Source: Bacillota bacterium (GTDB lineage Bacteria > Bacillota > Clostridia > Lachnospirales > Lachnospiraceae). Taken from it: DNA of 43,576 bases. Where the stretch lies: the NCBI GenBank assembly GCA_023441965.1, contig JAEZNB010000082.1, positions 1 through 43,576 of the forward strand, written 5' to 3'. The notes beneath the pieces were generated by a model, which was not told the origin of the DNA, ran no database searches, and was given only the letters and a program-made list of their open reading frames with translations. Position 1 is the first letter of the stretch. Every line of letters starts with the position of its first letter. The position numbers and the translations under genes were made by a program. Shown here piece after piece: positions 35,281-42,634 of the stretch.

Positions 35281-35958
35281 TCAATCTGTCTTCAGTCTCT
35301 TCTCCAGCTCCCCAAACAGCTCCTTCAGCTTCTTCAATTCATCCTTAAGACAAACATTCTCCTTCCTTAAGGCTGCCAGCTCATTCTGGACAGGATCGGG
35401 AAGATGGACCTGATCCATGTCCTCTCTGGGTATCTTAACATTATCTCTTTTCACAACTCTGCCCGGCACACCTACCACAGTGGAATTTGGCGGAACCTCG
35501 GCCAATACCACGGATCCGGCTCCGATCTTGGAATTTTCCCCAATGGTAAAGGAGCCTAAAACCTTGGCACCGGCACTGATCATCACATTATTTCCGATGG
35601 TTGGATGACGTTTTCCCTGCTCCTTACCGGTACCTCCCAGGGTCACACCCTGGTAGAGGGTGACATTATCCCCGATGATGGCCGTCTCACCGATTACCAC
35701 CCCATGCCCATGGTCAATGAACAGTCCCTTTCCTATTGTAGCTCCGGGATGAATCTCTATACCGGTCTTTCTGGCTGTTCTCTGAGAATACCACCTGGCC
35801 AGTAAATAATGCTGCTTCTTATATAGCTTATGTGCGATCCGATAACGGATAATTGCTTTAAAGCTGGGATAGAGGAAGACCTCCAGAGGCGTTTTGATAG
35901 CCGGATCCCGCTCTTTTATGATTTGCATTTCTTCTTTAATATATTTCATTAATCCCAT
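35281..35958 (-). CDS. cysE: Serine O-acetyltransferase
   Basis: Makes O-acetylserine, the direct precursor of cysteine. IKERDPAIKTPLEVFLYPSFKAI and RYRIAHKLYKKQHYLLARW form the helical N-terminal domain. The left-handed hexapeptide-repeat helix carries IEIHPGATIGKGLFIDHGHGVVIGETAIIG and LGGTGK. A Lys/Glu-rich coiled-coil tail (about 195-225) is typical of the Firmicutes EpsC/CysE type. ATG at 35958 is chosen from three close starts; it keeps the usual length of about 225 aa and follows a G-rich site. It is the first gene after the T-box leader. Confidence 0.95.
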   Translation of the reverse strand: MGLMKYIKEEMQIIKERDPAIKTPLEVFLYPSFKAIIRYRIAHKLYKKQHYLLARWYSQRTARKTGIEIHPGATIGKGLFIDHGHGVVIGETAIIGDNVTLYQGVTLGGTGKEQGKRHPTIGNNVMISAGAKVLGSFTIGENSKIGAGSVVLAEVPPNSTVVGVPGRVVKRDNVKIPREDMDQVHLPDPVQNELAALRKENVCLKDELKKLKELFGELEKRLKTD

Positions 35959-35980
35959 AATCCACCCCCATAAGGATAAT

Positions 35981-36240
35981 AAAAAACACCGCCTCTTGGG
36001 ATAGAGGCGGTGAATACGCGGTTCCACTCTATTTGTCTGCCAAAGCATCGGCAGACATCTCATACAGATAACGGCTGTTACCGTACCCGGCTAAAAAATT
36101 CACCGGATCAGCTCCCGGACGCACTTCACTCATATCTTCGTAAGGAATGCTTTCAGCCGGTGACATTCCATCTCTGATACTCTACTATGAGCTACTTTTC
36201 CGTTCATCGCCTTTACATATAATAAATATTACATCAATTA
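35981..36240 (-). promoter_or_regulatory. T-box leader, probably tRNA-Cys-specific
   Basis: On the minus strand the T-box core AGAGTGGAACCGCG (36017-36030) is followed by the terminator ACCGCCTCT/AGAGGCGGT (36003-36011 with 35988-35996) and TTTTTT (35981-35986). Upstream, stem I is visible: CTCATA pairs with TATGAG and GGAATG with CATTCC. The 5' strand carries the AGTA typical of the specifier loop. On its 3' strand, GTGAAG is followed by TGC at 36121-36123, a cysteine codon. It would antiterminate cysE-cysS when tRNA-Cys is uncharged. The specifier assignment is my reading, supported by the downstream genes. Confidence 0.92.
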
Positions 36241-36251
36241 CTGTTTAATTC

Positions 36252-36280
36252 ATTGTATGCATTCATGAATATTTTGTCAA
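36252..36280 (-). promoter_or_regulatory. Strong promoter of the T-box/cysE-cysS operon
   Basis: Minus-strand TTGACA (36275-36280), a 17-base spacer and TACAAT (36252-36257), directly upstream of the T-box leader. Confidence 0.85.
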
Positions 36281-36324
36281 TACCTTATCAATAGATTCCC
36301 GGAGCCACAAGTCCTACCATCCGC

Positions 36325-36873
36325 TTATCTCCTAGAACAGCCCTGACAGCCGTCGCAACCGCCGTTTACCTGCCTCGGTGTCATATCCACCTGGTAATTC
36401 AGCATGGCTTCCAGCAGGCATACCGCATTGGCTGCGATTCCAAGGCCTTCACCGGTAAAGCCTAACCCTTCCTCTGTGGTAGCCTTAACACTTACCCTGT
36501 CCTCTTCGATCCCAAGAGCCTCGGCTATGTTGGAAACCATCTGCGGCAGATATGGTGCCAGCTTCGGCTTCTGGGCGATTATGGTTGCATCGATATTCTC
36601 TATCACATAGAGCTTATCTGCAAGCAATTCCCTCACCCTCTTTAATAGCTCTATACTGGAGATCCCCTTATAAGCTCCATCCGTATCAGGAAAATGCTTT
36701 CCGATATCTCCTAAGGCCGCTGCACCCAAGAGGGCATCCATGATTGCATGGACCAATACATCCGCATCCGAATGTCCCAAGAGCCCTTTCTCATAAGGAA
36801 TATTGACTCCTCCCAGTATCAGGTCTCTCTCCGTAACCAATCTATGAACATCATAGCCTGTACCTATTCTCAT
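36325..36873 (-). CDS. ispF: 2-C-methyl-D-erythritol 2,4-cyclodiphosphate synthase with Cys-rich tail
   Basis: A step of the MEP isoprenoid pathway. MRIGTGYDVHRL supplies zinc ligands Asp8 and His10; GHSDADVLVHAIMDAL supplies His42. DIGKHFPDTD, QKPKLAPY and VSVKATTEEGLGFTGEGLGIAANA are all family motifs. The usual protein ends near residue 157; this one reaches 182, ending GGCDGCQGCSRR, a CxxCxxC motif (Cys173, 176, 179). ATG at 36873 follows GGAGG by 8 bases. It starts 39 bases after the RACE gene and is probably in its transcript. Confidence 0.96.
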   Translation of the reverse strand: MRIGTGYDVHRLVTERDLILGGVNIPYEKGLLGHSDADVLVHAIMDALLGAAALGDIGKHFPDTDGAYKGISSIELLKRVRELLADKLYVIENIDATIIAQKPKLAPYLPQMVSNIAEALGIEEDRVSVKATTEEGLGFTGEGLGIAANAVCLLEAMLNYQVDMTPRQVNGGCDGCQGCSRR

Positions 36874-36911
36874 TTCTTCATCCTCCAATATCTATCTGTA
36901 ATGGGCCCTCC

Positions 36912-38585
36912 TTAGAAGGACATGGCCCCAATATAGCTTTCGTAGAAATCCCCTTCGTTGGATAGGTGGATCTCCTGTGAGACTGACCGAAGTCTCTCCA
37001 GCTCCGCTAAGTCTTCCTCCTTCGTTAAGCAACGGATGCTTCCTGCCAGGGCACTGTTACCGACCGCTTCGATCCTTCCCGCCAGCTCCGGGGGAAAGAG
37101 ACCGATATGGACTGCCTTCGCCACATCCAGCTTATAACCAAAACCACCTGCCAGATATACCTTATGTATATCAGCATAGCTTATGCCATACCTGCGGGCC
37201 AATATCTCAATACCTGCCCTGATAGCAGCCTTTGCCATCTGCAGCTCGCGAATATCCTTCTGCAGGAAGCTCATCCCCGCCAGTTCAAAGCCCTGCTCAA
37301 AATAGGGCTCTGCCAGTAATCCGCTTTCGTCCATCCTACCGGTCCTAAGGAGCTCTGAAACCAGCTCAATGACTCCTGTTCCGCAGATACCGATTGCCGG
37401 TTTACCTCCGATGGTTTCATAAGAGCATGCTCCCTCTGCCAACATCACATGGCTGATTGCTCCCGGTATACTTCCTACCCCACAGGAAAGATTTCCTCCC
37501 TCAAAAGCAGGTCCGGCAGCAGTCGAGCTTACCAATATTTTATTCCGATTTCCCAAGGCCATCTCCCCATTCGTCCCAAGGTCCACGAACAGGCAAAGCT
37601 CCTCTGCTTTATCAAAGCCACAAGCCAATAAGCCTGCCAGAATGTCTCCGCCGACAAAGGCAGATACTCCGGGAAGTATGGTAATGGGTATACTGTATGC
37701 CTCTGATAAGAGCTCTCCCGTATCCTGCCTTACCATATTCACATTCACAGGGGTGAAAGGATAAATGCCCAGGCCCCTGCAGTCATACCCCATGAGCAGA
37801 TGAATCATGGTGGTGTTCCCTGCCAGCATGATCTGCCCGATCAGCTCCGGCTCTTTCCCTTCCGGTTTCCTCTGCCTGATCTGCTCCGGTTCTTTCCCTT
37901 CCGGTTTCCTCTGCCTGATCTGCTCCGGCTCTGTTCCGTCCGGCTTAAGCAGTTCACGGATTCCCTGCTTGAGCTCTGTCCTGATCAGCTCCCTAAGGTG
38001 CTCCTTCCTACCTTCTGTGGAGGCCTTAATTCTGCTGATGACATCCGCCCCATAAACTCTCTGTGGATTCAGGGAGGCATGGGTTCTGATTACCCTGCCC
38101 GTCCGGTCCACAAGGGCAAAGGCTAGGGTTGTCGTTCCCAAATCTATTCCGATGGATAGGTCCTGTCCGTGCTTTCCGGCAGTAGCGGTGATTTGCTCTT
38201 CCTTAGCCGGAGATGATGGAGCTTCTGCCTCATGACCCTTTCCTGACATGGCTGTGATGATCTCATACCCCCGGTCTTCAAAGCCTGCAAAAAGTTCAAT
38301 CAGGCAATCCTCCTCGGGATAAGCCTTACAGGACAGGCGATATCCCAGTTTTAGCTCCTCCTCCCGGAAGAAGGCTCTGTCCCAGGAGCTAATCCTAAGC
38401 TCACCCTCCAGAACCCGAATCCTGCATTTACCGCAGGTCCCCCTGCCTCCGCATTCCGCACGGTAAGGAAGCTTGTGGCGCAGCAAAGCCTCCAGCAGGC
38501 TTTCTCCCTCCCGGCAATCCAGGGTAATGCTTTGTTGGTTCTCCGGTAACCGGAGCCTAATCCTCGTGCTCAAGCTTAGGTCCAC
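36912..38585 (-). CDS. RACE protein: ATP-dependent reductive activator of corrinoid enzymes
   Basis: An N-terminal 2Fe-2S ferredoxin domain has Cys45, 51, 54 and 86 (ECGGRGTCGKC and LSC). A C-terminal ASKHA-type ATPase domain contains SIGIDLGTTTLAFALVD, LAGNTTMIHLLMG, FVDLGTNGEMAL and YLAGGFG. Such proteins (RACo, RamA type) use ATP to drive reduction of inactivated Co(II) corrinoid. No methyltransferase or corrinoid protein is in the window, so the client is unknown. A 13-residue repeat lies near residues 215-250. The start is GTG at 38585 with a poor ribosome site; a TTG four codons on is possible. Confidence 0.92.
   Translation of the reverse strand: MDLSLSTRIRLRLPENQQSITLDCREGESLLEALLRHKLPYRAECGGRGTCGKCRIRVLEGELRISSWDRAFFREEELKLGYRLSCKAYPEEDCLIELFAGFEDRGYEIITAMSGKGHEAEAPSSPAKEEQITATAGKHGQDLSIGIDLGTTTLAFALVDRTGRVIRTHASLNPQRVYGADVISRIKASTEGRKEHLRELIRTELKQGIRELLKPDGTEPEQIRQRKPEGKEPEQIRQRKPEGKEPELIGQIMLAGNTTMIHLLMGYDCRGLGIYPFTPVNVNMVRQDTGELLSEAYSIPITILPGVSAFVGGDILAGLLACGFDKAEELCLFVDLGTNGEMALGNRNKILVSSTAAGPAFEGGNLSCGVGSIPGAISHVMLAEGACSYETIGGKPAIGICGTGVIELVSELLRTGRMDESGLLAEPYFEQGFELAGMSFLQKDIRELQMAKAAIRAGIEILARRYGISYADIHKVYLAGGFGYKLDVAKAVHIGLFPPELAGRIEAVGNSALAGSIRCLTKEEDLAELERLRSVSQEIHLSNEGDFYESYIGAMSF
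37839..37955. repeat. 39-bp in-frame tandem repeat inside the RACE gene
   Basis: Units of 39 bases (about 37839-37877 and 37878-37916, plus a degenerate third to about 37955) encode EPEQIRQRKPEGK twice, with partial copies either side. The length is a multiple of three, so copy number can change without a frameshift. Confidence 0.85.
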
Positions 38586-38763
38586 ATCCTATCTATACTG
38601 ATCATTTCTCATTTACAGAATACAGCTTTATTGTAAGTATTATTCATGCCCCCGTCAACCTTGAAAATCAACCTGATTCCTGTCATCCGTATAAATAGAT
38701 GCTGAAGGAGCAGACTTCCTGAACGGTGAAGCTCTTTGATTACGGCCTTTTCACATAAAAATA

Positions 38764-38785
38764 GGGGCTGTGATATCACAACCCC
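38764..38785 (-). terminator. Terminator of the tRNA transcript
   Basis: GGGG...TGTGA/TCACA...CCCC stem (38764-38785) with one wobble pair. On the minus strand TATTTTTA follows. It lies 8 bases after the tRNA-Met gene. Confidence 0.8.
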
Positions 38786-38792
38786 TTCAACA

Positions 38793-38866
38793 TAGCGAAG
38801 GACGGATTTGAACCGCCGACACTGCGGGTATGAACCGCATGCTCTCGCCAACTGAGCTACTTCGCC
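38793..38866 (-). tRNA. tRNA-Met (anticodon CAT)
   Basis: Cloverleaf on the minus strand: acceptor GGCGAAG/CTTCGCT, D-arm AGCTCAGTTGG, anticodon stem TGCGG/CCGCA with loop TTCATAC (anticodon CAT), and T-arm GGCGGTTCAAATCCGTC. CCA is not encoded. A pairable first acceptor base suggests elongator rather than initiator Met. A modified tRNA-Ile2 with CAT cannot be fully excluded by eye. Confidence 0.93.
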
Positions 38867-38925
38867 ATAGATAGAATGAAATCCCAGCCCGATTCTTTCC
38901 TTCAGGCATACAGCATTTCATAAAA

Positions 38926-38998
38926 TGGGACCTATAGGGCTCGAACCTATGACCCTCTGCTTGTAAGGCAGATGCTCTCCCAGCTGAGCTAAGATCCC
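38926..38998 (-). tRNA. tRNA-Val (anticodon TAC)
   Basis: Cloverleaf on the minus strand: acceptor GGGATCT/AGGTCCC, D-arm TAGCTCAGCTGGGAGAGC, anticodon stem CTGC/GCAG with loop CTTACAA (anticodon TAC), and T-arm ATAGGTTCGAGCCCTAT. CCA is not encoded. It is the first gene of a two-tRNA transcript. Confidence 0.96.
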
Positions 38999-39021
38999 AT
39001 GCACCCGAAAAGTACTTATTC

Positions 39022-39050
39022 ATTATATTAATTCCCCGGACGTTTGTCAA
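39022..39050 (-). promoter_or_regulatory. Consensus promoter of the tRNA-Val/tRNA-Met operon
   Basis: Minus-strand TTGACA (39045-39050), a 17-base spacer and TATAAT (39022-39027), a perfect sigma-A consensus 24 bases before the mature tRNA-Val. Confidence 0.93.
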
Positions 39051-39174
39051 GAGTGCGTTTTCTTAATTTTTGATACATTTCGTACATTATCGATTGAATA
39101 AGTAAATTCCACCCCTTCACTATTTTGTAGTCGAAGAAGAGTGAGACCCGGTGGCAGATGAAAATCAGATGTGC

Positions 39175-41349
39175 TTATTCTAGTAATTTCGTCAGGGAGC
39201 CCTGATAGATGATATACAGCTCATGCATGGCCCGGGTAATCGCCACATAGAGGAGCTTGGCATCTCCGTCGCTTGCCTGGTAGCTCTTCTCATCGGGATT
39301 CCAGATCAGTACCGCGTCAAATTCCAGACCCTTGGTCATATGGATCGGCAGGACCATGATGCCGTTCATGAAGGTCATTTCCTCCAGCTTCTCCGGAAGC
39401 TGTTCCAGGGTAATATGAGGGGACAGGAGCTTCTGAACCCTTCTGGTCTCTTCAACGGTACGGCAGATAACGGCAATTGTATCATATCCCCTTTGAAGGA
39501 TACCCTGCAGTATCCTTACGGCAGCGGCAACCATTTCCTTCTCTCCGGTCACCCTTGATATTGTGACCTCATTGCCATGGCGGAGAATGGGTTGGATCTC
39601 ATAAGTCTTAAAGCTGCATTTCTTTAACACCCTGCCGGCAAATTCAGAGATCTCGACCGTATTACGGTAGCTCTTTGCCAGCACATAGAACTTATCCTTC
39701 TCCGGCAGGAAGACCTCCTGCTTCAGGGTTTCCCAGTCATTCATACCGGTATCATAATGGATATTCTGGGATACATCACCCATAATGGTATAGGTACAAT
39801 CCCTGAATAAGGTCTTCAGCAGATAGAATACCATGACACCGAAATCCTGGGCTTCATCTATGATGATGTGGCTGACATATTCAAAATCCTTAGTCCGCTT
39901 CAACCGTTTCTTAATCAGGAGCAGCATCGCCAGATCGTACAGATCTATCTTTTTTTGCTGCAGGTCCTTACGGAGCAGCTCGATACCCTCCTTAGATAAT
40001 ACTTTCATTCCCTGCTTGCTGATTTCCTCCGGCCTCTGTTCCAGCTCCTCCAGAAACTCCAGATATACTTCCATCAGATTGATTTTCTTGCTCCGATTAC
40101 CGAAGTAATTCCGATAGGGTTTCACCTCGGCATTGCTTATCTCCTTCCGCAGCTGTTCCTGCTCATGAATGGAGCTGATCCGGTAGGTCAATTGCTTATT
40201 CAACAGATCGATTTTCTCCTGCAAGGGCTTGTCTTCAAAGAAGTTCAGGAAATAGAGGATCTCCTCCTTCGTAAAGATGATCTCCCCCTTATAGATCGCC
40301 GGCTCCGTTACCACATTGCGAAAAGCATACTGCTTCAGATAGTAAGCCAGGGCTTTGATAAAATGCATGGAGCCCTTATAAGCCTTCAGCTCTGCTCTCC
40401 CAACCTCCGGTGCCTTCTCCTCCAGCTTCAGAAAGCTGTCGCCAAGGCGGTATCTGCTCTTCTTCGGATCAAAGTCTCCCTCCAAAAGAAGCAGGAAGAA
40501 TTCCTGCAGGGTCATCTGATTCACGTTATATACATCCAGATTCGGCAGTACTCCGGTAATATAATTAAGGAGCATCTTATTGCTGCCGATGATATAGAAT
40601 TCGTCCGGACTGAATTTATCCTTATAGTTATAAAGAATATAGGAGATCCTGTGCATCGCCACCGTGGTCTTGCCGCTGCCTGCGACTCCCTGAACGATAA
40701 CATTGTGAAAGGGGGTATCCCGGATGATCTCATTCTGCTCCTTCTGAATGGTTGCTATGATCTCTCCCAGCACCACCTCTTTGTTCTTGCCCAGGTATTT
40801 GGTCAGGAATTCATCGTTGGTGATCGTGTCTGCATCATAGAAGTCAATCAGGGTTCCATCGCTGATCTCATAGGTCCGTTTCAGCTCCAGGGAAATATCG
40901 ATGGTCTCTCCGTCGGGAGTTTGGTAAGAGCTTTCTCCCACCTCACTCTCATAATAGACGCTGGAGACAGGAGCCCTCCAGTCCACAATCAGGCTTTCCG
41001 TCTTGCTCTTGCGAACTCCGTTTTTTCCGATATAGAGGGAGAACTTCTCCTGATCCTCATGTTCATAATAGTCTATTCGTCCAAAATAAGGCTTTTTCAA
41101 TGCTGCCTGATTTTTCAGCAGAATTCTTTCCACTTGCATCTTCAGGTTCAACCCAACATCAAGATCAAAATATAGCTCAGGGTTATTGGAACGGTAATTA
41201 TCAAAAAGCTCCTTGGCCTCGTTATTTAGTCTCTTTAGCTCCAAAGAATAATGATCAATGTTTTTCTGTATCACTTCCAGACACTGCTCCAGGTGCTTCT
41301 CCTCCTGCTCTTGTGTCCCTGCATCCTGTATATATTGTACCTTCTCCAT
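39175..41349 (-). CDS. helD: HelD-type superfamily 1 helicase (RNA polymerase recycling ATPase)
   Basis: 724 aa. A coiled-coil N terminus (about residues 12-55) precedes the HelD-specific region YFGRIDYYE, LYIGKNGV and IVDWRAPVSSVYYES. The UvrD-like ATPase has Walker A GVAGSGKTTVAMHR, IIDEAQDFGVM and TMGDVSQNIH, then LAKSYRNTVEI, VLPIHMTKGLEFDAVLIWNP and LLYVAITRAMHELYI. HelD enters stalled RNA polymerase and releases it from nucleic acid. ATG at 41349 has AAGGAGG 5 bases upstream. No obvious neighbour shares its function, and no nearby promoter was singled out. Confidence 0.93.
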   Translation of the reverse strand: MEKVQYIQDAGTQEQEEKHLEQCLEVIQKNIDHYSLELKRLNNEAKELFDNYRSNNPELYFDLDVGLNLKMQVERILLKNQAALKKPYFGRIDYYEHEDQEKFSLYIGKNGVRKSKTESLIVDWRAPVSSVYYESEVGESSYQTPDGETIDISLELKRTYEISDGTLIDFYDADTITNDEFLTKYLGKNKEVVLGEIIATIQKEQNEIIRDTPFHNVIVQGVAGSGKTTVAMHRISYILYNYKDKFSPDEFYIIGSNKMLLNYITGVLPNLDVYNVNQMTLQEFFLLLLEGDFDPKKSRYRLGDSFLKLEEKAPEVGRAELKAYKGSMHFIKALAYYLKQYAFRNVVTEPAIYKGEIIFTKEEILYFLNFFEDKPLQEKIDLLNKQLTYRISSIHEQEQLRKEISNAEVKPYRNYFGNRSKKINLMEVYLEFLEELEQRPEEISKQGMKVLSKEGIELLRKDLQQKKIDLYDLAMLLLIKKRLKRTKDFEYVSHIIIDEAQDFGVMVFYLLKTLFRDCTYTIMGDVSQNIHYDTGMNDWETLKQEVFLPEKDKFYVLAKSYRNTVEISEFAGRVLKKCSFKTYEIQPILRHGNEVTISRVTGEKEMVAAAVRILQGILQRGYDTIAVICRTVEETRRVQKLLSPHITLEQLPEKLEEMTFMNGIMVLPIHMTKGLEFDAVLIWNPDEKSYQASDGDAKLLYVAITRAMHELYIIYQGSLTKLLE

Positions 41350-41415
41350 GACAGCCTCCTTAAACAAACTATTTCAACACCACAGTTACATCATAATAGA
41401 TATAAAAAATATTAC

Positions 41416-41444
41416 TAGACTTTTTCTTTTGGGTGTGCTATGAT
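41416..41444 (+). promoter_or_regulatory. Possible plus-strand promoter facing the 41.47 kb terminator
   Basis: TAGACT (41416-41421), a 17-base spacer and TATGAT (41439-41444). A transcript from here would meet the terminator at 41471-41517 after about 60 bases, giving a very short RNA. Only suggestive. Confidence 0.3.
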
Positions 41445-41470
41445 TGATACTGAAGTGTGGGCAAAAATAA

Positions 41471-41517
41471 GGGTACCGCTGGCAGATGGTTCTGGCAGCT
41501 TTTTTTGTACCCTTTTT
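41471..41517. terminator. Nested bidirectional terminator
   Basis: An inner hairpin GCTGGCAG (41478-41485) with CTGGCAGC (41492-41499) is followed on the plus strand by seven T (41500-41506). An outer stem GGGTAC (41471-41476) with GTACCC (41507-41512) is followed on the plus strand by TTTTT (41513-41517) and on the minus strand by TTATTTTT. It can end transcription in both directions. Confidence 0.8.
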
Positions 41518-41625
41518 GTGATGATGCTAGCCACCTCCAGCGGATCACCCATTACAAATGACATCAAAATTACCAGCCTTAGCGGTTTCCAAGGCTGTTA
41601 TTCCATAAAGCATCCTCTTATAAAA

Positions 41626-41784
41626 TTAAGCTTGTTTCGGGTTAACCCTATGAAGGTACATGGGGTCACGGATTCTGATTCTGTATCTTCTATGCTGCTT
41701 TTCTTCGCTTACAGGGATAGGAAAGATTCCGGCGCTTTGCCGGAGGGACAGATTGGTCCTGAAATTGCCGAATGCTTGAATCAT
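41626..41784 (-). CDS. Small basic protein of unknown function, 52 aa
   Basis: ATG at 41784 is preceded by CAGGAGG with 8 bases spacing, an excellent ribosome site, and a near-consensus promoter lies about 110 bases upstream. The peptide begins MIQAFGNFRTNLSLRQSAG, is rich in Arg in its second half (RRYRIRIRD) and ends RVNPKQA. It has no membrane segment. A TTG 15 codons upstream would lengthen it, but its ribosome site is worse. No family recognised. The gene is flanked by a hairpin leader and a strong terminator, so it looks like an independent unit. Confidence 0.5.
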   Translation of the reverse strand: MIQAFGNFRTNLSLRQSAGIFPIPVSEEKQHRRYRIRIRDPMYLHRVNPKQA

Positions 41785-41836
41785 CTTATTTTCCTCCTGG
41801 TAGTTATATTTCTTCAAATATCTTGCCAAGTAATAA

Positions 41837-41881
41837 TGTACCTGTGAGGGTACATGATGCGGCAGGACAGAGCCTGCCGCA
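41837..41881 (-). promoter_or_regulatory. Two-hairpin leader upstream of the 52-aa ORF
   Basis: Minus-strand transcript order: TGCGGCAGG/CCTGCCGCA (41873-41881 with 41858-41866, a perfect 9-bp stem with a 6-base loop) and then TGTACC/GGTACA (41837-41854, a 6-bp stem with a 6-base loop). Both lie between the promoter and the ribosome site and have no T-run after them, so they resemble a structured 5' leader rather than a terminator. Confidence 0.6.
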
Positions 41882-41892
41882 AACAGAATTAT

Positions 41893-41921
41893 ATTCTAGC
41901 ACCGCTGTAAATGTATGTCAA
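41893..41921 (-). promoter_or_regulatory. Strong promoter of the small-ORF unit
   Basis: Minus-strand TTGACA (41916-41921), a 17-base spacer and TAGAAT (41893-41898), with a predicted start near 41886, just before the first leader hairpin. Confidence 0.8.
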
Positions 41922-42068
41922 CCTATTTTTCATGCTTACAGATAGCTCTTATGTCCTAAGCTATCATGAGATGTGATCAACATTAAGAAGAGAAATAAGC
42001 TTGTTGAGATCTGAATGGGAAAGGTGTTCCGCTTAAACAGAGACTTGCCGGAAGGTGTTACAGACAAG

Positions 42069-42548
42069 CTACAGCTTCCTCTCCAGCTTCACAAGAAACT
42101 CCGGCTGTGTAACATATTCCATATAATTCACTTCACCCTTATAGTCAAGGTAAGCCTGAAATCTGGTCCGGTAGCTCATATTTTTTACTCTGTCCAGGAC
42201 CTCATTTTTCGGAACCCAGCAAACCTCTGTGGTTTCTTCAGAGCAGGTCAGCTCCCCGCCCACATAGGTGCAGGCAAAATCCAGCATCAGCTTGGTTGGT
42301 ACCTCTACATCATCCAAGCCCTTGTTAATTTTAGTATTGGAATAAAGTCCGATCAGATGGGATACCTCTGCGGTTACTCCGCTTTCTTCCTTAAGCTCTC
42401 TAAGGAGGGCCGTAATCAGATTCTCACCGACTTCTACTTGTCCCCCCGGAAACTCCCATCCCCTCCAGGGTGTTTTGACCAGCAGTATTTCATTCTTATC
42501 GTTCTCAACGATACCTCCGACTGCCAGTATATGAGTAGGCCATTTCAT
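42069..42548 (-). CDS. NUDIX hydrolase, 159 aa
   Basis: The Nudix box Gx5Ex7REx2EExG is complete: Gly36, Glu42, Arg50, Glu51, Glu54, Glu55 and Gly57 (GGQVEVGEN...RELKEESG). It follows HILAVGGIVENDKNEILLVKTPWRGWEFPGG. Enzymes of this fold hydrolyse nucleoside diphosphates linked to another moiety; the actual substrate is not readable from sequence. ATG at 42548 is chosen because the family strand begins right after it and GGAGAG lies just upstream; the frame extends 13 codons further. It lies 86 bases downstream of the histidine phosphatase and may be cotranscribed. Confidence 0.92.
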   Translation of the reverse strand: MKWPTHILAVGGIVENDKNEILLVKTPWRGWEFPGGQVEVGENLITALLRELKEESGVTAEVSHLIGLYSNTKINKGLDDVEVPTKLMLDFACTYVGGELTCSEETTEVCWVPKNEVLDRVKNMSYRTRFQAYLDYKGEVNYMEYVTQPEFLVKLERKL

Positions 42549-42634
42549 ATCCTTCTCTCCTCTCCCCATTCTATCATTGTGATACATGCTACATGGTCAT
42601 CCCATTGAAAAGTAACCTAACCGCCCTCTCTTCA

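Noticed and set aside
40165..41175. Long plus-strand frame opposite helD (336 codons)
   Set aside because: Antisense shadow of a clear HelD gene, with no recognisable domain or ribosome site.
41440..41847. 135-codon plus-strand frame opposite the small-ORF unit
   Set aside because: It reads straight through a strong terminator, has no good ribosome site, and lies opposite a promoter-leader-ORF arrangement that fits better.
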